The notes: generated by a model not told the origin, from the sequence alone. A stretch of DNA of 48,998 nucleotides from Polyangiaceae bacterium (GCA_029941785.1 JAPYTK010000015.1:1-48998); one strand, 5' to 3'; positions 32,461 through 41,238 are shown, numbered from the stretch's first letter. Translations and numbers: made by a program.

Positions 32461-34050
32461 TCAGTTGGGCTCGACGGGGATATTGGCGGGATAGCAACCG
32501 AAAGCACCGGCGTCGGCGTTGTAAGGAAAGTAGCACTTCTTGTAGACGGAGCTGCTGGGGGTCACGACCGGCTCCTTCATACAAAAGCCATTCGCGCCGC
32601 TGGGGGATTTGGGACAGTCCAGATCGATCTCGCAGCTCGTCAAGAAGAAGGGGTCGTAGCAACCTCGCACGTCGCACGCGAGGCCACTGTCCTTGTCGCC
32701 GCAGTCGAAGTCATCGACGCAATGGGAACAGAAAGAGCCTCCACCGCGGCAGCTGCCCGAGGCCGGCAAGCACGCCTTGCGGCCATCGGCCTCGACGCAG
32801 GTCTCGTCGTTCAAACAGTTGGCTTGATCGTCGCACATGCGCGCGCAGACCTTGACGTCGCCGATCGGGGCGCAAATCTCACCGGCGCCGAGAGCGCAAT
32901 CTTTGTCGGTCTCGCAGGTCGCACACTCGTCGTTGACGAGGCAGCGATTGCGCATCAGACAAAACGAACCCTCGGCGTAGCTGTTGTCATCGGCCCCAAA
33001 CACAGACGGATCCGTGCAGGGCGCCGCGACATCATCGTTCCCTGGGCACAAGTTCGACCCACCCTTTTGGCAGCTCCCATCGGACGTGCAGCTCTTCCCA
33101 TCGCGATATCCGCCAGCGCAGGTGCCGCCGGTGCATGTGCCGCCGCAAATTCGACCTTTCACCCGCTGTGTTCCGCAGTGGTAACCGGCCGGGCACGCGG
33201 CGTCCGAAGCGCAGTCGTCGATGGTACAGTAAGCGTGCGGGTCGCCCTGACCAGCGCTGTTGCACGCGAGCCCGCGGCACGCGCTGGCCGCACAGGTATT
33301 GAAGACACACGACGGTGCGCCATCCTCCGTGCCACACGATCCATAGTTGCAGGAGGCGAGGAAGGTGTCTTCATCGACGCCCGCGACCTTCGCTGCGGCA
33401 CGGCAAGCCGTTTCGTTTTGCACGCAAGCGGCTGGGTTGCCACTACAGGCGAGCAAGTCGCACTGCGCGCCGTTGGGGCAGTAGTTCGAGTAGCGGCAGT
33501 CCGCCGCCGCACAAGACGTCGCCAGGCAGGGCTGCGCGGTATCGGAACACGTTCCCCAGCCCGGCGTGGCTGGATTGGCGACGCAGATTGCGGGATTGCC
33601 GTTGCATGCAGCCGGATCGCAGAACGACCCATCGTCGACGCAATAGGCCTGACCACACGCTTGGCCGAGCGCGCATTTGGTACCGATCCCCAGCCAGCCA
33701 AAGAGGCGGCTGTAACCACGGTCGAGACACACCGTGACGTCCGCACCTGTGTCGTCCTCCTTGGCGGTCCCGCAATGCTGGCTCTCGGGAATGCACGCAC
33801 TGTGGGCGTCGCATTTGAGGCGGCAGATGTTGCTCACGCAGACGTTAGCGTCCTTGCACGCCGCTGGATCGCACTTCGGAACACAGGTCGTACCGTCGTC
33901 GAGCAGGACCCCTCCGACGCAAGGTTCGCCGGGGATCTCCTTGGTCTCTGTCGAGCACGCCACGATCGGCAACAAGCCAGCCATGGCGACGAGCACAACA
34001 CGGACTATCATGCGGAACGATATAGAAACATCAGCAAGTGAGCGACTCAT
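32461..34050 (-). CDS. Cys-rich lipoprotein, 65 Cys, Dickkopf/EGF-like spacing
   Basis: 529-aa exported protein. Start at ATG 34050 follows the SD GAGGAGAA by about 7-8 nt; an upstream in-frame start (34086) is disfavoured. Signal peptide ends in LPIVAC (lipidated Cys about 32). The mature chain has 65 Cys in total, with irregular spacing typical of secreted Cys-rich modules (CDPAAC, CGGTCTGGTC, CETDKDC, CEIDLDC, SFCSHCVDDFDC). Many repeats have the form C-x(4-6)-D-x-x-C seen in myxobacterial extracellular proteins (family knowledge). No catalytic domain seen. Two lipoprotein thioredoxins are encoded divergently, so disulfide formation or repair of this protein is a natural hypothesis. Confidence 0.78.
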   Translation of the reverse strand: MSRSLADVSISFRMIVRVVLVAMAGLLPIVACSTETKEIPGEPCVGGVLLDDGTTCVPKCDPAACKDANVCVSNICRLKCDAHSACIPESQHCGTAKEDDTGADVTVCLDRGYSRLFGWLGIGTKCALGQACGQAYCVDDGSFCDPAACNGNPAICVANPATPGWGTCSDTAQPCLATSCAAADCRYSNYCPNGAQCDLLACSGNPAACVQNETACRAAAKVAGVDEDTFLASCNYGSCGTEDGAPSCVFNTCAASACRGLACNSAGQGDPHAYCTIDDCASDAACPAGYHCGTQRVKGRICGGTCTGGTCAGGYRDGKSCTSDGSCQKGGSNLCPGNDDVAAPCTDPSVFGADDNSYAEGSFCLMRNRCLVNDECATCETDKDCALGAGEICAPIGDVKVCARMCDDQANCLNDETCVEADGRKACLPASGSCRGGGSFCSHCVDDFDCGDKDSGLACDVRGCYDPFFLTSCEIDLDCPKSPSGANGFCMKEPVVTPSSSVYKKCYFPYNADAGAFGCYPANIPVEPN

Positions 34051-34353
34051 GGGAATTCTCCTCGAGCGCCGCACACAACAACTCACGTCCGGTGCGGCTC
34101 CTCACAGAATCACTACGCGTTAACGCTGCAGTTCTCAAGGATCTCCGGTCACCTCGGCCAAACTGCAGCCTCCCTCCATCAATCCAGCGCTGCTGCTTCA
34201 GCTTGACAAGGTGGGGCAAAGCACCTCACAATTTCGCCAGCGTCCCTGCAACACTGCGTTCACCGCGACGGCGCAGCCGGGAGCGACGACTTTCTGTTTT
34301 TGCAATTGTTTCACTTTTTGCGGTTTGACCGTAGATCATCTATCGAGGGCACC
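34051..34353. promoter_or_regulatory. Divergent control region with three inverted repeats
   Basis: 303 nt without a gene. Seen: a 7-bp hairpin GCCGCAC / GTGCGGC (34068-34074, 34092-34098) in the leader of the 65-Cys gene; a 10-bp palindrome GCGTTAACGC (34117-34126); a CTGCAGTT / AACTGCAG pair (34126-34133, 34161-34168); and a plus-strand promoter candidate at 34203-34232. These are by-eye observations. Confidence 0.45.
34203..34232 (+). promoter_or_regulatory. Promoter candidate of the thioredoxin lipoprotein operon
   Basis: A perfect -35 TTGACA (34203-34208), 18-nt spacer and CACAAT (34227-34232). The start point near 34239 would give a leader of about 115 nt before the ATG at 34354. Confidence 0.5.
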
Positions 34354-35202
34354 ATGCGACTCACTTCCCCTTTCGCGCTCATTTGTATAGCGAGCCTGGC
34401 CCTAGGCGCCATCGGCTGTATCGTCGAAGAAGAGAAGATCGTCGACCACCAGGCTGGCGATTTCATTGATCAATCTAGCCAAGACGCTCTCGACCTGTCG
34501 GATGTGATCGCGTATCCGGAAGGCGCCACAGGATTCACGGTTGGCAAGCTGATGCCCAACCTCACGTTCTGGGGCTTCGCCGATTTCACCAAGACCGAGC
34601 TGCAGACCACCGAAGATCCGTCCGGCCTTATGCTTGGCACGTATCGGTTCCAAAAAATCCAGGCAGCGGATTTCTTCAACCCGGACGGCAGCGGAACGTA
34701 CGCCGCGGACTCGCCCTACGTGAAGACCCAAAGCCAAATCGAGGCGACCAAGACCCAATTCGAGGACTTGACGGGACTGTACAGCGGCTTCGATCCGACG
34801 GCGATGCCCAAGGCCGTGGCTTTCCTGGTCTCATCGGTCTGGTGCCCACCATGCAATGCTGAAGCGAAAGATGTCCTTCCGCACAAGTACGCGGAGATGC
34901 GGGCCAAGGGCGGACACATCATGTCGATCCTCTTCGACAGCAAAGATCAGGGCGTACCGGCCACGCTCGATTTCGACCTGGTCAACTGGTCGAACGCCTA
35001 CCAACCGACGTACACGATGGTGATCGATCCGAGTCGAAGCATCGACGCGATCGCGCCACCGTTTTACCCTGGCGGGATCATCGTCGATCCGCGCACGATG
35101 ACGGTCATGCACATCGGCTCGCTCACCGGCTCCAACGAAGCCACCTTCTGGGGGATCTTCGAGCAAGTCATCGCCGGGACTTACGTTCCGCCGGCCGGCT
35201 GA
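34354..35202 (+). CDS. Thioredoxin-fold lipoprotein with WCPPC
   Basis: 282-aa predicted lipoprotein (lipobox GAIGC, Cys22). The N-terminal 120 residues are acidic and beta-rich without a known domain. The C-terminal half is a thioredoxin-like fold with the redox motif SSVWCPPC (Cys164, Cys167) and a later cis-Pro region. The CPPC dipeptide (Pro-Pro) differs from the CGPC of thioredoxin and fits TlpA/ResA or DsbE-type extracytoplasmic reductases or oxidases. The ATG at 34354 has GAGG at proper spacing; an in-frame start at 34300 adds residues without SD. First gene of the plus-strand set; a second thioredoxin lipoprotein follows 13 bp downstream. Redox direction cannot be told. Confidence 0.8.
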   Translation: MRLTSPFALICIASLALGAIGCIVEEEKIVDHQAGDFIDQSSQDALDLSDVIAYPEGATGFTVGKLMPNLTFWGFADFTKTELQTTEDPSGLMLGTYRFQKIQAADFFNPDGSGTYAADSPYVKTQSQIEATKTQFEDLTGLYSGFDPTAMPKAVAFLVSSVWCPPCNAEAKDVLPHKYAEMRAKGGHIMSILFDSKDQGVPATLDFDLVNWSNAYQPTYTMVIDPSRSIDAIAPPFYPGGIIVDPRTMTVMHIGSLTGSNEATFWGIFEQVIAGTYVPPAG

Positions 35203-35215
35203 CTAGGAAGCTACC

Positions 35216-35791
35216 ATGCATCGCACCGCACCCCTGTCGGTCGTCCTGCTCTGTTGTGCCACCGCTTGCGGCCCGGCCACCACCCAAACGACGGGCGGCG
35301 CCACGGCGAATGACGCGACGAAACCGACCACTCCCGCCGAAACCAACTACGAGGAAGCGCCAGATTTCACGTTGCCGACGCTCGACGGCGACAGCGTCAC
35401 GCTCAGCGAACTGCGCGGTGACAAGGTCGTGCTCATCGACTTTTGGTCCACGACCTGCGACCCCTGTCTGCGCGAAATGCCGGAGCTAGTGAAGCTCTAC
35501 AAAGAAAAAAAGAGCAAGGGTTTCACCATCCTCGCCATCACCATCGACGGGCCCGACACGATGGCTCAGGTTGCCTCGGTCGTAAAATCCAAGAAGATGA
35601 TCTTCCCGATCCTGCTCGACGAAGAGACGGAGGTCATGGACCGCTACAATCCCAAGGGGGAACTGCCCTTCACCGCCGTCATTGACCGCAAAGGGTACAT
35701 CCGACTCAAGCGGGCAGGCTATCAAGCCGGCGACACCGCCTCGATGGATTCACTCGTCGCCGCGATCGACGAGGCGATGGCCGACAAGTAG
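35216..35791 (+). CDS. TlpA/ResA-like thioredoxin lipoprotein with CDPC
   Basis: 191-aa periplasmic thioredoxin-fold protein. N-terminal lipoprotein-like signal with Cys18 in CATAC (the -3 Ala makes lipidation less certain). Thr/Ala linker, then the TlpA/AhpC-TSA core: APDFTLPTLDGDSVTLSELRGDKVVLIDFWSTTCDPC (Cys81, Cys84). A cis-Pro in ELPFTAVID and a helix-rich end follow. The TTCDPC site resembles TlpA-type thiol-disulfide oxidoreductases. AGGAAG SD lies 5-6 nt before the ATG. It is cotranscribed with the WCPPC lipoprotein and the outer-membrane barrel candidate. One may reduce or oxidise, the other relay; this is inference. Confidence 0.83.
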   Translation: MHRTAPLSVVLLCCATACGPATTQTTGGATANDATKPTTPAETNYEEAPDFTLPTLDGDSVTLSELRGDKVVLIDFWSTTCDPCLREMPELVKLYKEKKSKGFTILAITIDGPDTMAQVASVVKSKKMIFPILLDEETEVMDRYNPKGELPFTAVIDRKGYIRLKRAGYQAGDTASMDSLVAAIDEAMADK

Positions 35792-35815
35792 GCCGCTGCA
35801 CGCGCGGAGCGGACC

Positions 35816-37885
35816 GTGGTAGAAGATCGCGTGTCCCGAGCTTGGTTGTCATCAGGAGTCGCGCTCACCGCTTTTGCGGTGGCGCTGTCAACGAGCCATA
35901 CGGCAAGCGCCGTGGATCTGCCGAAGGTCGGTGGCAAACCCGTGACGCTCGACATCAGCAACACGACGGAGCTGCTGTACCATTTCGACAATCGCAACCA
36001 CAACGAGGACCCAAACAAGCAGTCCCTGCGACCCAACAACTGGGTCGACGACAATTACGTCGAGTGGCTCAACCGGCTGTACGTCCGCTCGCACTACCGC
36101 AAGCTGTCCTTTGGCTTACGCCTCGACAGCGCAGTTTACGGCCGCACGCTGACCCGCCAACAGGTACAAGACCTCATCGTCGAAGAGCTCGGCCGCTCCG
36201 ATCTCGCCCTCGAGAACAGTTTTGCACGCGAGCTGCATGGTCGTTACACGAACCTGCTTTATCCCGCGAAACTCTGGCTGCGATTCCGACACAAGGGCTT
36301 CGAAGCCACGGTCGGTGATTTTTACGCACACGTCGGTCGGGGTCTGGTGCTCAGCGTACGAAAACTCGACGAGGTTGGGATCGACACCACGGTCCGCGGC
36401 CTCAAACTCAAGCTCAGGAAGAAGCTTGGATCCGTGCGCTTCGACGCGACCGCCTTCGCGGGCCAGCTCAACCCGATCCGCATCGACAAAGCGACAGGCC
36501 GAGTGCTGCACGGCAGTAACAACGACCTATCCAAAGCCCTGTTCTTCGGCTTTCCGCGCGTTGCCGACCTCGCGTATTATGCAACGCCAGACGCCGCCGA
36601 TCCGACGATCGAGCGCGCCAAGCCCAGCTACCTGGAAGACAACATCGTTGGACTCAGCCTGAAAGGGGGGCCCAAGGCCTTCCAGCTTGGCCTCCACGGC
36701 TCGGTACTGCTCCGACAAAGCAACAGCGAGGACAAGGTGCGGTGCATCCAGGCCATCGACACCAGCTCAAGTGCCGCGACCGCCCAAGCCGATGCATGCG
36801 CCACCGACTTTCCTTCGTTCAACGAGCCGGATGCCTCGCGGGCCCACGACCAGATCCGCAACTTCAGTGCATCGTTACGGGTGCCGACCGTCGGAGACGT
36901 CCTCGGCGGCTACGTCGAGGTCGCGGGCCAGCAACAGCTCGACGGCCGCGTGGCGGACATTCTGGCCGACGGCAGCCTTGGCCGAGAAAAGGATCTGTTC
37001 GGCTACGCCATCTATACCAATCTCAACCTCAGCGGCGGACCTCTGACGGCGACCATCGAGGGCAAGCACTACAAGAGCTTCTTTCCGATCGGCGCGAACA
37101 TAGACTTGTCGACGCGTGGTTTTGCGGCGCCAGAATACAGCGTCGTGACCTACAGTCGCCCACCGAACGCCGAGGCCATTTACACCGAGCCCATCGGCGC
37201 CCCCGATGTGTGCGTCACCGGCATGCGATCTCGCCTCGACTGGCGCCTCGGCTCTCATGCTCAGCTGTACGGTTGGTTCGGCCGCTACTCCAGCCTCTCG
37301 GAGATTGATCCACGCAACAACGAATGCGTCGACGAGGCCGCTCTGCGTACCGAAACCTGGGATGGCGCGATCGGTACCGAAATCGAATCCGCCAGCGGTC
37401 GATCGCACTACTGGGCGTGGCTAGGAGCCCGCGATGCCCGGCGCGCCGTCCCGCAGTCCTCGCTCACGAGCAGCCAAAAAAGCGACACCTTCTACCGGGA
37501 AGGGTACCTCAGATACGATCTGACCCAACACCTGCACGGCAATTTCTCGCTGAGCATGCTCGGCTACCACCGACGTCGTTTCGAACCCGATCTCTCCGCA
37601 CAAGTATGGAACGAAGGAGAGAACCTACTCGCGCTCAATTACAATCCGCGCTGGTCTTTCGTTTTTGGTTTTGAGTACCTCACCCGTGAAGGTTATGAAC
37701 CGCTGTATTTCAATGGGGGCCTGCAGTACCGCTCAAAATCGCAAGATCGCTGGTACGACAAACTCGCCGACGCCGTTCGCCTGTTCGTCGGTCAGCGCCG
37801 CTCGGCACTGAGGTGCGTGGGTGGCACCTGTAGGGTCTACCCCGCCTTCGAAGGCGCGAAGGTCGAGCTGGTCTCCCGCTTTTAG
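35816..37885 (+). CDS. Outer-membrane beta-barrel protein candidate
   Basis: 689-aa exported protein. Signal peptide with core about 10-26 (VALTAFAVALSTSHTASA). The rest is long with alternating polar/aromatic strands and short turns typical of an outer-membrane barrel, for example RLYVRSHYRKLSFGLRLDSAVYG, WLRFRHKGFEATVGDFYAHVGRG, HLHGNFSLSMLGYHRRRF and NYNPRWSFVFGFEYLTREG. No plug or TonB box was recognised, so a TonB-dependent transporter is not supported. It starts at GTG 35816 (GGAG SD); GTG 35831 is an alternative. It sits 24 bp after the TlpA-like gene. In Bacteroidetes, barrels and thioredoxin lipoproteins also co-occur, which is suggestive only. Confidence 0.68.
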   Translation: MVEDRVSRAWLSSGVALTAFAVALSTSHTASAVDLPKVGGKPVTLDISNTTELLYHFDNRNHNEDPNKQSLRPNNWVDDNYVEWLNRLYVRSHYRKLSFGLRLDSAVYGRTLTRQQVQDLIVEELGRSDLALENSFARELHGRYTNLLYPAKLWLRFRHKGFEATVGDFYAHVGRGLVLSVRKLDEVGIDTTVRGLKLKLRKKLGSVRFDATAFAGQLNPIRIDKATGRVLHGSNNDLSKALFFGFPRVADLAYYATPDAADPTIERAKPSYLEDNIVGLSLKGGPKAFQLGLHGSVLLRQSNSEDKVRCIQAIDTSSSAATAQADACATDFPSFNEPDASRAHDQIRNFSASLRVPTVGDVLGGYVEVAGQQQLDGRVADILADGSLGREKDLFGYAIYTNLNLSGGPLTATIEGKHYKSFFPIGANIDLSTRGFAAPEYSVVTYSRPPNAEAIYTEPIGAPDVCVTGMRSRLDWRLGSHAQLYGWFGRYSSLSEIDPRNNECVDEAALRTETWDGAIGTEIESASGRSHYWAWLGARDARRAVPQSSLTSSQKSDTFYREGYLRYDLTQHLHGNFSLSMLGYHRRRFEPDLSAQVWNEGENLLALNYNPRWSFVFGFEYLTREGYEPLYFNGGLQYRSKSQDRWYDKLADAVRLFVGQRRSALRCVGGTCRVYPAFEGAKVELVSRF

Positions 37886-37923
37886 CCGCTGCACGCTTTT
37901 CTGATCGGGAGGCCGCTCCGCGC

Positions 37924-37929
37924 TATACT
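37924..37929 (+). promoter_or_regulatory. Candidate -10 box of the 37937 gene
   Basis: GCTATACT carries the hexamer TATACT, ending 7 nt before the ATG at 37937. The spacing matches the other leaderless-type boxes in the window. No clear -35. Confidence 0.4.
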
Positions 37930-37936
37930 CCAATCC

Positions 37937-38707
37937 ATGCGGTGGCCTCTCGCCTTGAGCGTGTTCCTTATGACCCTCGGGGCCGCGCCCATAACGAGCG
38001 CTGTAGAGACCGCGGGCGATCTCACGACGCCCGCCGGTGGACCCTTGCCGATCGACCGGACCGCCGTTCGTTGGCATGCCCCGGCCACCGGCGGCGTGAT
38101 GCAACCGCAATTCGTCAGCGCTCGAATGCTCGCCTTCCTCGCGAGACTGGAAGCGCTCATCGGGGGAACTCCATCGGGAGCTCCGGCTTACGACTCGAAG
38201 CACGTTCGGTTGGCTCTGCAGCGGCACATCACAGAAGTCATCTTGGCAAACTTGCCCGTCGATCCAGAGCCCAAGCCGAAAGAGATCGCCGACTACGCCG
38301 AAGAAGCTCGACATGTGATCGAGAGACAAATTGCAGGCAAACAGACAACGGACGCGAAGAGGCGGTCCGAAGGGAAGGGAACCCGCAACGGCCGCCGACT
38401 CGTCGCCGCAGCAGCCGTCGCCGAGGGCATCGACGCGGAGGACCTCGATGCCCTCCTGTTGCGTCGTGCTCGGGCGAGTTGGTACTTGGATAAGATGGTC
38501 GCGCCCATGCTCGAGCCATCGACCGCCGATCTCATCGCGGTGCAGCGAAGCGGTCAAACGCCGTACACGAAAGTCAGCTTCGCGAAGGCGCGGAGTCAGC
38601 TGCACGACTGGTTTCTCGCGACGCGCTTGGCGATTGCCCTCGACCGTTACTACCGTAACGTGAGGTCAACCGTACGCGTCAAACTGATCATGCCTTCGAC
38701 GCGCTGA
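37937..38707 (+). CDS. Hypothetical secreted protein
   Basis: 256-aa protein with signal peptide (about 4-22, cleavage near TSAVE). The middle is helical and charged (YAEEARHVIERQIAGKQTTDAKRRSEGKG...) and the end is helical and basic. No domain recognised, no Cys in the mature part. It may be transcribed from its own TATACT box rather than from the upstream operon. It ends 12 bp before the convergent UPF0158 stop. Linked by position only to the redox set. Confidence 0.6.
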   Translation: MRWPLALSVFLMTLGAAPITSAVETAGDLTTPAGGPLPIDRTAVRWHAPATGGVMQPQFVSARMLAFLARLEALIGGTPSGAPAYDSKHVRLALQRHITEVILANLPVDPEPKPKEIADYAEEARHVIERQIAGKQTTDAKRRSEGKGTRNGRRLVAAAAVAEGIDAEDLDALLLRRARASWYLDKMVAPMLEPSTADLIAVQRSGQTPYTKVSFAKARSQLHDWFLATRLAIALDRYYRNVRSTVRVKLIMPSTR

Positions 38708-38719
38708 GGGCGACGATCG

Positions 38720-39544
38720 CTAGTCGCCGCCCACTGCCGCGGGCCGCGTGCCGGGAGAGGCCTCGCCGGAATCGCGTTGGTCGTCGCTTTCTGGCGCCAC
38801 GGACGGGGGCCGACTCGAAGACGCCGGCCGACTCGATGGAGGCGAGGGGGAGAAACATCCCTCATCGCTGCCGCTTTCTTCCGGGCTGCGCTGGACGAGA
38901 AAGTCTCCGAATGCAGCAAAATTCTGCAGATCTCGAGGCGACAGGTTTTCGATGATCTCACGTAGATGACGGCGCACACTCTCCGCACCGCGTGAGCGAC
39001 GAGCCGGATCGGAATGCGGCCGCTGACTCGGCGGATCGGACGACGCCGGAATGTCCAACGGTGCCCAGGCCTGGCGTTTGACGGGGTTGAGCGCGTGGGC
39101 ATTGAGCCATGCCTCCATGAAGATCCGTAGACGCTCGCTGCGAAACGCGAACCAGCTCTCGCGCTCTGGCGCATGGCTCATCAAGACATCCTTGAACCGC
39201 CGAAACGCCCCCTTGCCGTCGATGGCTTGCGTGAGATCAAGCTGAAGCTGCGGCTCCTCGACCATGGGAATGTAACGCTCCATCCAACGGTACTGCTCTC
39301 GAGAACTCACCGGATCGATCCGTAAGTAGCTGATATCCGAAGCAATCCGAGCATGCATTTGCGGATCGGCCACGCCGTCCACGATGCGGAGCACATCGCC
39401 GGTGAGGACGTGCAGATAAGAATGAACCTCAGGCGCGTTGTTCTCGAAGGCATCCTCGAGCGCCTCCCAGTCCATCGGCACATCACGTCGGGTTACACCT
39501 GACTCAGACGGGGCCGAATCAGAAGAAGCATCATCAGTAGACAT
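38720..39544 (-). CDS. UPF0158 family protein
   Basis: 274-aa cytoplasmic protein matching the UPF0158 core over about 25-155: VPMDWEALEDAFENNAP, HSYLHVLTGDVLRIVDG, SSREQYRWMERYIPMV, QLDLTQAIDGKGAFRRFKDVL and ERESWFAFRSERLRIFMEAWL. The C-terminal 100 residues are Ser/Pro/Arg-rich and probably disordered. Function of the family is unknown. The ATG at 39544 follows a near-perfect SD AAGGAGGG by 3-5 nt; an upstream in-frame start at 39577 is disfavoured. The leader upstream of the SD carries two hairpins and a 17-bp tandem repeat. Confidence 0.8.
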   Translation of the reverse strand: MSTDDASSDSAPSESGVTRRDVPMDWEALEDAFENNAPEVHSYLHVLTGDVLRIVDGVADPQMHARIASDISYLRIDPVSSREQYRWMERYIPMVEEPQLQLDLTQAIDGKGAFRRFKDVLMSHAPERESWFAFRSERLRIFMEAWLNAHALNPVKRQAWAPLDIPASSDPPSQRPHSDPARRSRGAESVRRHLREIIENLSPRDLQNFAAFGDFLVQRSPEESGSDEGCFSPSPPSSRPASSSRPPSVAPESDDQRDSGEASPGTRPAAVGGD

Positions 39545-39555
39545 ATTCCCTCCTT

Positions 39556-39612
39556 GGGGGAGCCCCCCTTCCCACAATGTGGGCTGAGTAGGACGGTGGG
39601 CTCAATAAGACG
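39556..39612 (-). promoter_or_regulatory. Unusual leader of the UPF0158 gene: two hairpins and a tandem repeat
   Basis: Upstream of the SD on the minus strand lie a G4-C4 hairpin (39556-39568), a CCCACA-x-TGTGGG hairpin (39571-39583), and two abutting 17-bp direct repeats (39579-39595 and 39596-39612) identical at 14 of 17 positions. They may be operator sites or an RNA control element. Confidence 0.5.
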
Positions 39613-39681
39613 CGTATCGCTAGATCCATAAGATTAACAAACTTTACCCTCTTCAGCTTCCACAAAACTGGAAGGTCACGC

Positions 39682-39701
39682 AAAAGGCGGGCTCGGGCCC
39701 G
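39682..39701 (-). terminator. Weak terminator candidate after glpK
   Basis: On the minus strand CGGGC-CCGA-GCCCG (39701-39688) is followed by CCTTTTG. The stem is only 5 bp and the T-run short, so this is weak. Confidence 0.3.
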
Positions 39702-39710
39702 GATCGCGGA

Positions 39711-41231
39711 TCAGTTCGTGGCGCTACTCACCGTTCGGGCTATGGCGTTTTTCCAGCCAGCACGCGAGGCCTCTCGAGCGGCTGTGGCATCCGCATCTTC
39801 ATCGGCCGGTGCCTCGAAAATCCGCTCGATTGGACTCATTTTTCCGACCGATGCCTTGTCTGGAAAGATCCCCGCGCCCAACGCCGCAAGCATGGCCGCG
39901 CCTCGCGCCGTCGTTTCCAAATCATGGGGCCGTTCGACATCGACGGACGCCACGCGGGCCTGCTCCTTCATCAACAACTCGTTCGCCGCCGCACCACCAT
40001 CGACGCGCATGCGCGTCAGCGGCTGACCCAGGTCCTCCGCCATCGAGTCGAGCAGATCGGTCACCTGGTGAACCACACCGTCGAGCGTGGCGCGCGCCAA
40101 GTGCGCCGCTGTCGTACCGCGGGTCAAGCCACAAATCGTTCCGCGAGCCTCCGCGTCCCAATACGGCGCCCCGAGACCTGCCAAAGCGGGAACGAAGTAA
40201 ACCCCATCGCTCGACTCGACCGATGCCGCCAAGGCCTCGATGTCCGAAGCCTTCTCGATGAGCCCTAGACCATCGCGCAGCCACTGAACGGCCGCGCCCG
40301 CAATGAAGGCGCTGCCCTCCAGAGCGTAAGCAACGTCGTCACCGATCTGCCAAGCCACGGTCGTGAGCAAGCCAAACTGACTGGCGATGGGCTTGTCTCC
40401 AATGTTCACGAGCACAAAGGCGCCCGTACCGTAGGTGCATTTCACATCTCCTACGCCGAAACACGCCTGTCCGAACAGAGCCGACTGTTGGTCCCCGGCG
40501 ATCCCCGAGATAGGAACGCCATCAGGCAGGCCCGGGAAACCACATGTTTGCGCGATACGCCCCGCCGAGGGAACAATCTTCGGCAAGACCTCGCGCGGCA
40601 CGCCGATCAAGCCGAGCATGTCGGGGTCCCACTGCAGCGATTCGAGATTCATCAACAGTGTTCGTGAAGCGTTGGTCACGTCGGTGACGTGCACTTTTCC
40701 GCCAGACAAGCGGTGGACCAGAAAACTGTCGACCGTGCCAAAGGCGAGTTCACCTGCCTCAGCACGCTTTCGCGCCCCTGCCACGTGGTCGAGGATCCAA
40801 GCCACCTTGGTGCCGCTGAAATAGGGGTCGAGAACCAGCCCGGTGCGCTCCTTGGTGATGCGCTGGTGACCCGCCGCTCGCAGCGTGGCGCAACGTTCAC
40901 TGGTTCGGCGATCTTGCCAGACGATGGCGCGATGAATGCACTTTCCGTTCGCGCGGTCCCAGATCAAGGTGGTCTCACGCTGATTCGTCACGCCGATCGC
41001 CGCGATGCGATCACCCTCCACACCGGCATCGCTCAAGGCACCCGCCGTCGCCTCGACCACGCTGTTCCAGATGTCCTCAGGCTCATGCTCAACCCAGCCA
41101 GGTCGTGGAAAATGTTGCGTGAATTCAACGTTCTTGCGTCCGATCGTCCGGCCAGCCGCGTCCATCACCAAGGCCGTCGATCCGGTCGTTCCCTGGTCGA
41201 GCGCAAGCAACAGTGGATGGTCGTTCGACAT
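39711..41231 (-). CDS. glpK: Glycerol kinase
   Basis: 506-aa FGGY kinase that phosphorylates glycerol to glycerol-3-phosphate in the cytoplasm. Marks: LALDQGTTGSTALVMD (8-23), VTNQRETTLIWDR (about 81-93), AIVWQDRRT (about 101-109), and the ATP-binding regions GTGAFVLVNIG and MRVDGGAAANELLM. Length is typical of GlpK. No glpF or glpD is adjacent. The intergenic gap to the divergent adenylate cyclase carries an 11-bp direct repeat. A TAACCA box ends 6 nt before the ATG. Confidence 0.94.
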   Translation of the reverse strand: MSNDHPLLLALDQGTTGSTALVMDAAGRTIGRKNVEFTQHFPRPGWVEHEPEDIWNSVVEATAGALSDAGVEGDRIAAIGVTNQRETTLIWDRANGKCIHRAIVWQDRRTSERCATLRAAGHQRITKERTGLVLDPYFSGTKVAWILDHVAGARKRAEAGELAFGTVDSFLVHRLSGGKVHVTDVTNASRTLLMNLESLQWDPDMLGLIGVPREVLPKIVPSAGRIAQTCGFPGLPDGVPISGIAGDQQSALFGQACFGVGDVKCTYGTGAFVLVNIGDKPIASQFGLLTTVAWQIGDDVAYALEGSAFIAGAAVQWLRDGLGLIEKASDIEALAASVESSDGVYFVPALAGLGAPYWDAEARGTICGLTRGTTAAHLARATLDGVVHQVTDLLDSMAEDLGQPLTRMRVDGGAAANELLMKEQARVASVDVERPHDLETTARGAAMLAALGAGIFPDKASVGKMSPIERIFEAPADEDADATAAREASRAGWKNAIARTVSSATN

Positions 41232-41238
41232 CCATCTT

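Noticed and set aside
32428-34041. 537-codon plus-strand frame opposite the 65-Cys lipoprotein
   Set aside because: Ala/Arg/Val-rich complement of Cys codons (GCA/ACA); the minus-strand gene has SD, signal peptide and lipobox.
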